Origin: Prostheceraeus crozeri
Taxonomy: Eukaryota > Platyhelminthes > Polycladida > Euryleptidae
NCBI GenBank assembly: GCA_907163375.1
Contig: CAJQUW010006385.1
Coordinates: 124,001-188,000, forward strand
Direction of reading: 5' to 3'
DNA: 64,000 nt
Positions 55,009 through 64,000 of this stretch are shown here, piece after piece. The notes under the pieces were generated by a model, which did not search any database, had not been told where the DNA came from, and worked only from the letters and a program-made list of their open reading frames with translations. The position numbers and the translations under genes are program-made. Positions within the stretch are counted from its first letter, which is position 1. Each line of letters opens with the position of its first letter.

Positions 55009-55554
55009 TTATTTTACAATCCGCTGGGTACGTACATACTCGATGAGATAGTCTAGGATCACATTTGCTTGTACATGAGATTTTAGTCCAGTAATGATCA
55101 CTTTACCATTATGAAAGATTGCAACATGCACAGGTAACCAACAACTAATGAGAGCTGCAGGAAAAAGTTCGAGTTCATAACACAAATTGTAACTGCTGGC
55201 ATGAATCTTCAAAAATGATGCACTTTCACTCAATTGAGTAGAGATCACCATATTGTCCACATTAAGATTCGACATCACACACCTCTCCCTCTTCCATATC
55301 CGACGTAGTAGTCTTTGTAGCTCTAAGCGCATTGACTGCGCCGATGAATGAGAAAGGGCGCCGAGAATCTGTACAGTCCCATTTGGGAAGAGTTGAAGAT
55401 TCCGTGAATTGTTCATCTTCACCACTAACATTTGAGGACGGCCCGGGTAATACTTGCTGTTTGGAAGGTGTTGGTGTAATGTTGTGAGATCGATTTTGGT
55501 GTAGAGTCTGAAGCGACGGAGAATGTTGACGATGGTGTAGCGATGGCGCTTCAT
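55009..55554 (-). CDS. TBP-like protein, two repeats (Polinton B)
   Basis: 181 codons from the ATG at 55554 (MKRHRYTIVNIL), matching the TBP core length (~180). Repeat 1 (~7-85): KIDLTTLHQHLPN-x-KYYPGRP, MLVVKM, NLQLFPNGTVQILG. Repeat 2 (~96-176): LNVDNMVISTQL, then CYELELFPAALI (TBP has YEPELFPGLI), VAIFHNGKVIITGLKS (TBP: LLIFVSGKVVLTGAK). These are the marks of the TATA-binding saddle. The frame is open further up to 55698, but homology with the Polinton A copy starts at this ATG. Its first ~290 bases overlap the next minus-strand ORF in another frame. Confidence 0.75.
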   Translation of the reverse strand: MKRHRYTIVNILRRFRLYTKIDLTTLHQHLPNSKYYPGRPQMLVVKMNNSRNLQLFPNGTVQILGALSHSSAQSMRLELQRLLRRIWKRERCVMSNLNVDNMVISTQLSESASFLKIHASSYNLCYELELFPAALISCWLPVHVAIFHNGKVIITGLKSHVQANVILDYLIEYVRTQRIVK

Positions 55555-55876
55555 GATGAAAGAATGAGTAAATTGAGCGATGTACCTTCCTTTTATACTT
55601 TTCCCAACTACCTTGATGAAATGTGAAGTTAGTATGAATTTGGGAATGATAGAGTTGAATTCGCCGATTGTTGACGCGCAGCCAGATGCGATTTCCAATA
55701 CGTGAATGTCTTTTCATATAGAAGTATTTCAAGTCCTTCATGATATGATGTAGAGATTGAAAATGACGATAAGATAAAGCAAACTCTCTTCTCACATTTC
55801 CAGTTGAATCTTTGAAATAGACGTTTCGATCATGATCCGTTTCAATACGTTGTAGGGAATATAATTTCCAACTCAT
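55262..55876 (-). CDS. basic ORF overlapping TBP-like gene, possibly PC4-like (Polinton B)
   Basis: 204 codons from the ATG at 55876, open throughout. The N-terminal ~90 residues (RIETDHDRNVYFKDSTG, ALSYRHFQSLHHIMKDL, RIGNRIWLRVNNRRIQLYHS) show strands followed by a helix, faintly like the PC4/p15 coactivator domain. SWEKYKRKVHRSI follows. The long tail is Ser/His/Pro-rich with RPFSFIGAVNALRA, and acidic at the end (DMEEGEVCDVES). Homologous to 21895-22524 in Polinton A. It overlaps the TBP-like gene by ~290 bases. Confidence 0.5.
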   Translation of the reverse strand: MSWKLYSLQRIETDHDRNVYFKDSTGNVRREFALSYRHFQSLHHIMKDLKYFYMKRHSRIGNRIWLRVNNRRIQLYHSQIHTNFTFHQGSWEKYKRKVHRSIYSFFHHEAPSLHHRQHSPSLQTLHQNRSHNITPTPSKQQVLPGPSSNVSGEDEQFTESSTLPKWDCTDSRRPFSFIGAVNALRATKTTTSDMEEGEVCDVES

Positions 55877-55942
55877 GGTGCGTGGTAGTCATGTCTGATT
55901 AAGATTTACATAGTAAGGCGATGAACTCACGACGAATAAATG

Positions 55943-56248
55943 TCATGATGGAGCGATGTATATATCTTCTATACTTCTCCCAATTGTATTTGTGGAATGA
56001 GAATGGCAGATTTGAATTTCATTTCTGTAATGTTGAAGCCAAACTTGATCACCCAAGGAGATGAATCTTAATGTTTCAAAATATTCCAAATCCCTCATGA
56101 TATCATTGAGGTTGACAAATTGTCGCCATGTTAATGTAATACCTCTTGATGTATGACCATGAGAATTTTTGAAATGTACGTTTCCATCACGATCAACTCT
56201 GATATATTGTAGAGAGTCCAAAATCCAAGTCTTCATGATGTTATGCAA
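55943..56248 (-). CDS. tandem short paralogue of the PC4-like ORF (Polinton B)
   Basis: 101 codons, similar to the N-terminal domain of 55262-55876: SLQYIRVDRDGNVHFKNSHG, TLTWRQFVNLNDIMRDLEYF, SLGDQVWLQHYRNEIQICHS. It lacks the long tail, so the conserved domain alone was duplicated. Sits head-to-tail upstream of the longer gene on the minus strand. Confidence 0.5.
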   Translation of the reverse strand: MHNIMKTWILDSLQYIRVDRDGNVHFKNSHGHTSRGITLTWRQFVNLNDIMRDLEYFETLRFISLGDQVWLQHYRNEIQICHSHSTNTIGRSIEDIYIAPS

Positions 56249-56271
56249 AGTCGCAGATCAGCAATATAAAA

Positions 56272-57671
56272 ATGTCGTTTTATCATATTTTGCTTAGCAA
56301 TGCGGCCGTAAAAATAGATTTGCTAGTAATCGAGCCGCACTCTTTTCTACTCCCATTGATCATACACAACAGCTAAATGGAAATTGGGAAGTGGGTGTCA
56401 CTCAACTTGTTTATAGCAACTGTGTCTATACTTTTGATCATGAGGTGATGACTATTAATATGAGACGCACAGCTGCTTACCAATGTGAAAAGGGGTGCCG
56501 AGTATACATTCCACAGTGGCCAAAGAAAGATCTCTTATCATGTAAAAAGTTTATATATGATTTCCTGAATAAAGCGTGTAAACATATTGTCCAATTTACT
56601 CCGCACAATGATGATCATAATTATGTACATCATGTAGTTGAGAAAGATTGGATTGTTGGTTTAAGTCCAAGTTTAAGAAATGATTTAGGTTACCTCGCTA
56701 GCGCCTTAACAAGCTATGATAATTTTAACGTTAATTACCACATAAATGGTCATAAACAGTTGATATATCGAGAGGAAGCTTATTATGTAGATCTTTTTCC
56801 AAGAAATGAGAAGACGTTGGTGAAGAAGATTGTGATTAAGCCAAGAAAGACAAACATGACTCCTGAAACATTATTGAAGAAATTTAATTATCTCCTTCGA
56901 GTTGATGGTAAACAAGTGGCAACATTGACTTATATCAAATCATCTAATCATATTGCAATAAGTAAATTAAATGATGATAATCTAGTATTAGTTTGTTCAA
57001 AAGATTTTCATCAGTTCTTACGACATCGTTCTGCAGCTGTTCATGGAAAATTTGATATGCAACATTTACCATGTGAAAGGTCAAATCAATTTGATACAGA
57101 ATGGACCGTATCTTTATACAGAAAGTGTGTAGAGCCTTTAGGTGGTATCTTACATGAAACAAGAGTGTTGATGCCTCGCATTATTACTTCAGTTAAATTG
57201 GTTGTAGATTATTTAAATGAAGTGATTAATGAGCAACATATTTCATTTTCTGAAAAAGAAGGTACTTTGTCTCTCACTATAAGTGGAAAAGGTATTGAAC
57301 TAATTATGGATAAAACTCTAATGGACATTTTGGGTTTTGATCAAAATATCTTTAAAAGTGGTACTGTAACCAAAGCTAGCGCAGACATGTCGCTATCGCG
57401 TCGTATTAACTATTTTCAGATATATTCCAATATTGGTGAAGATGTACGTGTGGGAGATGTTGAAGCTCCATTGCTAGCAATGATACCATACCAGCCAAAA
57501 AGCTGCAGTATTTTATCTGAGCATACTTTCAAGAAAGTGCATTATACAAAGCTGAAATCAAACTACATCCCACAAATTGATATTGCCATTTATGACGATG
57601 CTGGTGCGTTGATTCCTTTTCATAAAGATGCTGTGACAAGTATCACACTCCATTTCCGAATGAAGAGTTAA
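56272..57671 (+). pseudogene. WEVG-motif Polinton protein 1
   Basis: Related to the next gene and to a family common in Polintons: a short leader with an LLSN/LPSN-like motif, then QLNGNWEVGVTQLVYSNCVY, a long beta-rich middle and a C-terminal region with ILSEHTFKKVHYTKL, IPQIDIAIYDDAGALIPF and VTSITLHF. These proteins lie beside the capsid genes and may be minor capsid, fibre or penton-associated. That role is inferred from position. Carries about one break near the start. Confidence 0.6.
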
Positions 57672-57710
57672 TGCAAAAGTATGCTAATATATTTTTCCAA
57701 CGTGAATAAT

Positions 57711-59183
57711 ATGGAAAGTGAAAATAAGGACTCGTTTCTCATCTACTTGCCCAGTAATGCTTCTATGAATAAATTTCCCAAAAATAAACCATCAGACTAT
57801 CGAGTAGAATTAAATCGCCCACTGCATTTAGAAGGTGAATGGGAGGTTGGCGTTTCTAGTATTTGCTATGATAGCAATATTCAGAATGTGAATGATTTGG
57901 AAGAAATGATATTGACTCCTCTCACCCATGATGGAATAACGATGAATAATGCATTCCAGTTCCCATACAATTTAACATCAGATGGAAAGTGGAACTATGA
58001 ATGGATTCAGATAAAATCAGATTATTATGAACCATTTGGGAATGAGAAAATTATTAAGGCGTTCAATAGTGGTAATACTTCCATCATGAAGAATAAAAAT
58101 CAGAAAGCTTATGAGTTTACTATGTATCATTGGAGTGGGAGACAGTTCCTTCGCTTTCATTCTTTTACTAAAGGTCTTACACTGAGGTTGGATAATGAAT
58201 TCTATCCACATCTCGGTTTTGGTCATGGACTACATCTAACGTCAATTGCTACTTCAAATGTTAAAAATGTTTATTCAAATCGAATCAACAAATTTCATTA
58301 TAGATTTAAAATATTTGATGAAGATGTTGTAGAATGTGAAGAACGCATCATTTTGAAAAAGCGTGGTGTTCAACCTTTATCACTTATTGAGTTAGTAAAA
58401 CGATGGAATGAGACTGTGGGTAAGAAGTATGGAGAGAAAATTATGGCGGACAAAAATAAGTTGGTTATTCAGAAATATAATGAAAAACTTACAGTTTATT
58501 TCTCTCCAACCTTGCGCCATTTTGTAAGACATTATACACCTATTATTGGAAGCGGTGTGGTGTATGCTTCTCATGAATATCACACTAAAGCTGATTCAGC
58601 TACTGATGAATGGTGGGTGGACATCTATGGTGATCCCGTCAGGAAAATTCACCAGTCTTATGAAGAATCTAAAGTTGCTATCAATATAATGCCGCGTCTA
58701 TATCATACAGTTGAAAGCTTCATTCATGTAGTAAATCCTTATATACAACAGAAGTTGAAGCATGTGATGAAAAGTAAATATGATGTAAAGACACACCACA
58801 TTTCGTTTTCAATTGAAAATCAACGCGTTGTTCTGAAACTGGGTGATGACATTCAATGTCAATTGAGTAAAAATTTGAAAAAACTCTTTGGTTTTTCAAT
58901 GCTACAAACTGTGTTTACTGCTGCGCACACGATTGGTATAGAAACACCAATGACACTTGATAAACATGAACAGCACCTTTACATTCAAAGTGATTTGATT
59001 CTACCTATTTCTGTTGGTGAGAAAAAAGAATACATTTTACGCGATTTCATTCATGATAAAGACGCTTCATATGGAATAGTCGAGAAGATGTTTGAATCTA
59101 TTTTCTATCATCCCGTCGTCAAACAAACTATACCCTCTATTGCTATCAAAATTACCAATGGTTTACAAGAGTGCATCATGTGA
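57711..59183 (+). CDS. WEVG-motif Polinton protein 2
   Basis: 490 codons from the ATG at 57711 (an ATG at 57681 is also in frame). Begins ESENKDSFLIYLPSNASMNKFP, PSDYRVELNRPL, LEGEWEVGVSSICYDS, the full family signature. The middle has two similar beta-rich modules (LSLIELVKRWNETVGKKYGEK and HVVNPYIQQKLKHVMKSKYD). Open throughout. Paralogue of protein 1, with ~40 bases between them. Likely virion-associated. Confidence 0.65.
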   Translation: MESENKDSFLIYLPSNASMNKFPKNKPSDYRVELNRPLHLEGEWEVGVSSICYDSNIQNVNDLEEMILTPLTHDGITMNNAFQFPYNLTSDGKWNYEWIQIKSDYYEPFGNEKIIKAFNSGNTSIMKNKNQKAYEFTMYHWSGRQFLRFHSFTKGLTLRLDNEFYPHLGFGHGLHLTSIATSNVKNVYSNRINKFHYRFKIFDEDVVECEERIILKKRGVQPLSLIELVKRWNETVGKKYGEKIMADKNKLVIQKYNEKLTVYFSPTLRHFVRHYTPIIGSGVVYASHEYHTKADSATDEWWVDIYGDPVRKIHQSYEESKVAINIMPRLYHTVESFIHVVNPYIQQKLKHVMKSKYDVKTHHISFSIENQRVVLKLGDDIQCQLSKNLKKLFGFSMLQTVFTAAHTIGIETPMTLDKHEQHLYIQSDLILPISVGEKKEYILRDFIHDKDASYGIVEKMFESIFYHPVVKQTIPSIAIKITNGLQECIM

Positions 59184-59409
59184 AAGATACTAAATCCCTC
59201 GTAACTTAAGTGTTTCGGAAAACAAAGTGAAGTCATTGTGATATGTTTATTGAAATAAAAATATGTATATGAAAAAGTCTTTTCACAGATATAGGGGGAA
59301 TGGGCTGACTGTAGGCATATATTCACAAGGAAGAAACGATCTCATGCGATACATAAAACAACCATGTATATCTACAAAAAGCAACATCAAAATGCTGAGT
59401 TAAAGTTGA

Positions 59410-62400
59410 TTATATCAATACATCTCCTGAATGTGGTAGCGTGAGTTTTATTCTTTTGGGTGGAGGTATGTTTGTGTCAGGATGTCCATGTGGAAGAGAT
59501 GTGTTATGACCTATCCAACACCTCTTATCTTCCCATGCTGAAAGTGCTCGTTTCTTGAACGTGTGCGTTTTCACAGTATGAACTTGAGATTTTAAGATTG
59601 TCATATTGACAAACGTTATAGTTTTATTTTTATAGGCCTTCTTATAGGACCGATGTTTCATTTTGTGAACAATGGATTTTGATATACCTTTAGCACGCTT
59701 AATACTATCTCCACATTCTCTTAATTTCATGGAAGACATTTTAGGACGGAGGAGAATCATTTCATCTATTTCCTTTCCTGCTGTTTCATCCTTAAAACAA
59801 CCAAGTTTGGCTTTATTCTGTATGGAATAGAGTGGATGAGTGGGATTGTAGCTAGATGTGTCGAAATATTTTTCTAATGACTTACCTACTTCATTAAAAT
59901 TTAAATCTTTTTGAGTGGTAATTCCTAAAATGAAACTATCTGTATCACCACCCAGCAAGCGAACCTCTTTTACGAAAAGGCATGGTTTTAATATTTTGTA
60001 GAAGAGTTGATACATTTCAAGCTTGGAATAATCTAAAACGGCTTGCCCAATATAGATGGGTTTGCACAACTCAACTTCAGATTTTATCATTTTAACACCT
60101 ACAAGATCCTCATCGATGATGTCTCTATCAATGAAAAGAGGTGATGAGGTCAATTTGTGATATTTTTGTTCATCAACGACTAGTTTGTAGTTCATACGTT
60201 TTCTAACATCCTCCATGGTCTTTCCGAATAGACTGTTATTCTTACATTTATAAAAATCCTTTTCAAAATTATTTTGGGCGAGTGCACGTTTTTGACTGTT
60301 ACTATCTATGTAGGGTTTCAGGAAGGCTTTCTGTCTAAATTTGATAATGCGGTGAACTGACTTTAGAAGCATGCCCATTTCTAAATAGAATTTTAGTATG
60401 CAGAAGTGCACGAGATAATTTTTCTTATCATATTGGGTGAGCAAAAGTTTGCGGCATGGTTTGTACCTTGGCTGTTCACACTCTGTTAAGCTATTATGAA
60501 ATTGTGACATGAATGGTGAAAACATATCTTCAGTCACTTCACCAGATTCAGGTGCGAGTGGGAAATCAGCAGTTTTATTTTTAATGCTATTTGGATAAAT
60601 CAAATCCACTTCAAAATAATATCCCCAATCACCTTCATCTGGAATCTTCAGTATGCTTGAAGGGTTGGAGTAATACTCAAGCTCATCTTGATTTAACCAA
60701 CTAAACTCGGAATGAGGTAGTGGTTTTGACAGTGAACTGCCATATAAATTATTTTGGTCATAGTACTTTAGGTGGACATGATCATCACCTACTGTTTCAG
60801 ATTTTATATGATGTTTATTTACAAATGTGAGACCACCGCGTATTCCGCGCTCAAATATATTATACATCTCCGGGTCTTGTAAGAGATGAATGGTCTCACC
60901 AGTCATTTTAAAGGCTGATTTAAAGGACATGGCTGGTAGACTGACAAAGTGGACAGGATCTAATTTGTCTTCTTCTAATGCCACTCGTCGAAATTCCTGA
61001 AAGACATCAGCCAGCAAAATGACATCTAATTCTAAGTAAGTGATCATATAATCGCCAAACGTTTTACAATCAAATTTTAACCATGCCTCTTGAGCATGTT
61101 CATAATCTTCTACTGGACAATCTTGACCCGTCAAATCGTTTTGGAATTTGTCAATGGAAGGAAGGGTTGTTTCATTTAGTTTAGACATTGAGCTAAAATA
61201 CGCATAGGGAAAGACTCCTTTGCGAGTGATTATTTCATCCGTTAAGTTTGGATAGTGTTTCTTCAAAGTTTGACTATGGGGAAGAAACTTGAGATTACGA
61301 ACGAGAGAAGCTAGTGACGCTGACATGAATTGAAATGAATCTAAAAATTTTATTTCGAAGAAAACTGTCTTATTTTCTTTAGTTTCATCAACTGGTACTT
61401 TTGCTGTCATTGCCATGAATCTTTCTCTCGTTTGCGCTATTACATTAAACTGCCACGATTTCATCTGGCTCAACCCTCCTTTTATGAGCATATGACTGTC
61501 ATAGCCCTTAAAGTTATGAAAAATGACGGGTAGTACACGACGTCTCAACCTAAGTGAAAAGTTACATTTGGAGCAGAGTGCGTTTCTAAATTTACCAGTG
61601 ATGTGATCATGATCACGCACTTTCTTAATTTTATCGTCATCAAACGTTTTATGACATTTAGGACAGGATGTGCAACTTTCAAATTTTTGTTTGTCTTCAT
61701 CTGACATATGTAGTGACTTACGCTGCAATTGGGAATCATATGATTGTTGAAATTTAGCAGCTTTATCGAGAAATTCTAGAAATTTTGAAATGCAATCTTC
61801 ACCTTGCCAAGTATGCATTTTGTTTTGTCTATTCCTAAAGTGGTCATGCCATACTTCATAGCAGGATATGGCTGCTGGCTTGTGGATGATATCATCAATG
61901 TAGCATTCTATGTCTGCGTAAATGACACGCAGGGGACTTAATTCGTCACCATTATCCCTATGTGAAAATATTTTATCTTTGGGCATGCGTTCCATTTGTA
62001 ATTTACCTCGCTTGCACCATTCATAGTGAGTTTCAAATTTATCTTTACTCCAAAAGGAGCGGATACAGCGGTCGCATACAAAATGTTCACCTCTTTTAGA
62101 GTGCCCCAAGTGAGTGTACAAGCGAGAGATTTTGGGAATACCACAGCAGTGCCATTCCTCGCTATCATCTTGTTTTACTAATAAGAGGTTGACTACACGT
62201 TCATAACAAGTTGAACGTGAATTATAGCGGGCACCCTTCAACCCCTTCTCTCACACGTGAACGACAATTTTAATCTTATTATGTTTTTCGAACGTTTCTA
62301 CATCTTTGATTTTCATGCTGTTACTATCACAACCTTCAAAGTCTAGTTCATCCTCCCACTGTCTATAGCTATAGGTATGATTTCGATTCGCGTTGATATC

Positions 62401-63228
62401 ATTATAGTGAAGGATGGATAGGACTGCATATTTGAAACACTGTGATTTACAATCGACATTGATGACAGCTTTCCTATTATACAACGTTTTTGGTAGTTTA
62501 AATGTACCTCGAGCTGCATGACTTTCTAATAGGGAAATTTTGAATATGGCTGAGTCCACACCATCAAAAATGAGAGCGCTGTCGCGTTGATTGAATTTAT
62601 CTACATTTGATTTTAAACATTGAATGTGAAAATTTAGCCAAGACTCGCAGTCTACAACTTCGGTTGCGGAAGAGGAAGGAACATGAAACTGTATTCTCTC
62701 CGTCACTTGACCCGTTTGAAAATCTATCTTAATATATTTTAGTTTAAGGTAGATGAGCGCCTTCATTCTAAAATTGTCTAAATTGTTGAAGAGCGCTTCG
62801 ATAATGTTAGAATTTTGAAGGAGCCACTCAGGAAAATCTACTATTTGAGTATTGGACTCCATGCAGTAGTCGCCTACTAAATTATTATGTGAAACATTAA
62901 TGAGGGAGATGGTAGAGGTACCGTTGGTGTAGTGATCATTTGCATGCGTGTGTTGAAGTCTGTGCGAAGATCGCTGAAAGTGACTATCAAAAGAAAGAGG
63001 GCACAAATCGCAAGGAAAGGAGATGTCATCGTCAGAATCAACTTCACCTCCGGAGATTGACGCCGCTTTGCGTTGACACACACGTTGTTTGATGTGTCGA
63101 AGGAGACTGTGCTTCCTTGTAAACATATGTCCGCAGTCGGCACATTCCCACTCGTTGCCTTGTCGAGAGAGTCCTGAGCTGGAACTCACATCACCTGAAA
63201 GAGAAATCATTCTATCATCTCTGTTCAA
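59410..63228 (-). pseudogene. polB: protein-primed DNA polymerase B (Polinton B)
   Basis: Same gene as in Polinton A and better kept, about 1,270 codons. N-terminal C2H2 fingers (WECADCGHMFTRKHSLLRH, FPCDLCPLSFD), then a terminal-protein-like region (VDCKSQCFKYAVLSILHYND), a further finger (FVCDRCIRSF), Exo I (YADIECY, 61903-61920), Exo II (IFHNFKGYDSH), Exo III (YLELDVILLAD), motif A (DQNNLYGSS, ~60738-60760), motif B (NSLFGKTMEDVRKRM) and motif C (GGDTDSF, 59936-59950). A splice-acceptor-like TTTCAG at ~63195 leaves open an upstream exon, as in Polinton A. About one break. Confidence 0.88.
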
Positions 63229-63658
63229 GTCTCAGTGTATTGTTACAACATACTTTGACTCAACAACTCTAAACTTTCCTCGAGAAGGGAGGGCGTTGGT
63301 GATGAAGTTGATGCCTGAAATTGAGGAAGATGCTATTAGACACACGTTTGAGGGAGATGAGTGAAGAAATTTTCAACTTACCATTTCAACGGAATCAAGT
63401 TTAAGGTTGATACTTCAACAAGATAGAGACTTCACTCAAATTTGGAATTCACGAGAGAGCAGTTCACTTGTACGCCTCAAATATAGAATTCGCCAGAGAA
63501 CACTTCACTTATATGTCACAAAGACAGAGTGAAATGACACGAATGTCACTTTACATATATACTTTCATATTCATCATTCATTGGCTGTTCATTCTGATTG
63601 GTTGCTTGTTGATACTTAAGAATTAGAAAACATTTCAAAGTTATTATTCACAGTCAAC
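63229..63658. promoter_or_regulatory. divergent promoter region between polB and the right-edge ORF (Polinton B)
   Basis: ATTGG boxes at 63580-63584 and 63597-63601 and a TATATA at 63556-63561. Two similar ~45-bp segments ('gaattcacgagagagcagttcactt' and 'gaattcgccagagaacacttcactt') lie around 63445 and 63487. The region could drive polB leftward and the 63659 ORF rightward. Confidence 0.45.
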
Positions 63659-64000
63659 ATGACAAGCCCTCCGACAACACCAAACACAAAATTCTCTTCT
63701 CCATGCTCAACACCAAGGGCGCTCGTTGCACCAAACGCTCCAACGAAGGGGAAGGTAGAGAAGGTGTACCGACTGGACAATATCAGAAAGTTGTCATTAC
63801 CAGCGGACGACGAAGAGAGTGTATGTGAGAAGGAGTGTCCCGACTTAACAGGCGTGAGGTGGAAGTATCTCCAGTACGATACTGACCATGTGATGGAGAT
63901 CACCAGCACCAAATTCCTCCACCAATTATGGGAGTGGTACACCCCTAACTCCCAGCCACGAACTATGGCGGAGTGGGAGTATATCGACAAAGTGAGGCTC
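63659..64000 (+). CDS. unknown protein, N-terminal 114 codons (runs off right edge)
   Basis: Open from the ATG at 63659 to the last base, with no stop. It starts MTSPPTTPNTKFSSPCSTP (Ser/Thr/Pro-rich, likely disordered), then VEKVYRLDNIRKLSLPADDEE, CPDLTGVRWKYLQYDTDHV, FLHQLWEWYTPNSQP and TMAEWEYIDKVRL, a Trp/Tyr-rich folded part. The composition is clearly coding. No known family recognised. Divergent from polB, where Polinton A instead has family-X copy 3. Confidence 0.6.
   Translation, partial: MTSPPTTPNTKFSSPCSTPRALVAPNAPTKGKVEKVYRLDNIRKLSLPADDEESVCEKECPDLTGVRWKYLQYDTDHVMEITSTKFLHQLWEWYTPNSQPRTMAEWEYIDKVRL

Larger units (their letters stand above)
45524..64000. mobile_element. Polinton B (Maverick), capsid-bearing fossil, right end outside window
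   Basis: The left end is placed near 45524 (AGTAGCAAGTAAAACTCC, like the tip of Polinton A), though the exact tip is tentative. It carries gene I, RING-like finger, exonuclease-like, family X, RING/TM protein, basic GG protein, ATPase, a coiled-coil-type protein, integrase with chromodomain, a second basic protein, major capsid protein, protease, PC4-like and TBP-like genes (minus), two WEVG proteins and PolB (minus). It is broken in about half a dozen places plus one MITE, with several genes still open end to end. Confidence 0.85.

Noticed and set aside
63195-63384. ATG|GTAAGT start exon for Polinton B polB, like that of gene I
   Set aside because: A donor follows an ATG at 63384, but joining it to the acceptor at ~63195 does not give the right phase for the polymerase frame, so the parallel does not hold.

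Overview
This window is a stretch of animal nuclear DNA built almost wholly of mobile elements. The signs of an animal, probably a marine invertebrate, are AT-rich intergenic DNA, GT-AG introns, CCAAT plus TATA promoters, Polinton (Maverick) elements whose DNA polymerase carries C2H2 zinc fingers, a copia element primed by a half initiator-Met tRNA, hAT, Helitron and CACTA-like elements, and a transposase with a zinc region like the N terminus of RAG1. The sequence alone does not fix the phylum. I found no convincing host housekeeping gene, rRNA, tRNA or CRISPR array.

Layout. 1-588: 3' end of a hAT transposase. 1435-4884 and 9992-14072: two long non-coding DNA transposons flanked by TA, with smaller palindromes, a 125-bp tandem array and a MITE inside them. 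6681-7952: two large palindromes. 8028-8487: a textbook non-autonomous Helitron. 14073-16645: low-complexity and duplicated spacer. 16646-34392: Polinton A, a fossil with ~975-bp terminal inverted repeats at both ends. 35133-43756: a minus-strand RAG1-N-terminus-like transposase, split by a young copia retrotransposon (35909-42482), which is itself split by a non-autonomous hAT (36541-38480). 45524 to beyond 64000: Polinton B, whose right end lies outside the window.

Polinton B carries the full structural set: FtsK/A32-type ATPase, integrase with a chromodomain, two small basic proteins, major capsid protein, adenovirus-type protease, two related 'WEVG' proteins and protein-primed PolB. It also has an early module next to the left repeat: gene I (possible ssDNA-binding protein), a RING-like finger, a DEDD-exonuclease-like protein and a member of an unnamed small family (X). 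Polinton A keeps two gene I copies, the RING-like finger, the exonuclease-like gene, three X copies and PolB, but has none of the integrase, ATPase, capsid or protease genes. It therefore looks like a capsid-less, possibly satellite-type derivative. Both elements are broken in several genes.

The most notable find is that both Polintons encode a two-repeat TATA-binding-protein-like gene overlapped in another frame by a basic ORF whose N-terminal part faintly resembles PC4/p15. The pair is on opposite strands in the two elements, yet the overlap is kept. With the repeated TATA/CCAAT promoters and TGAGTCA (AP-1/Maf-like) sites in element A, this suggests an element-borne transcription system.
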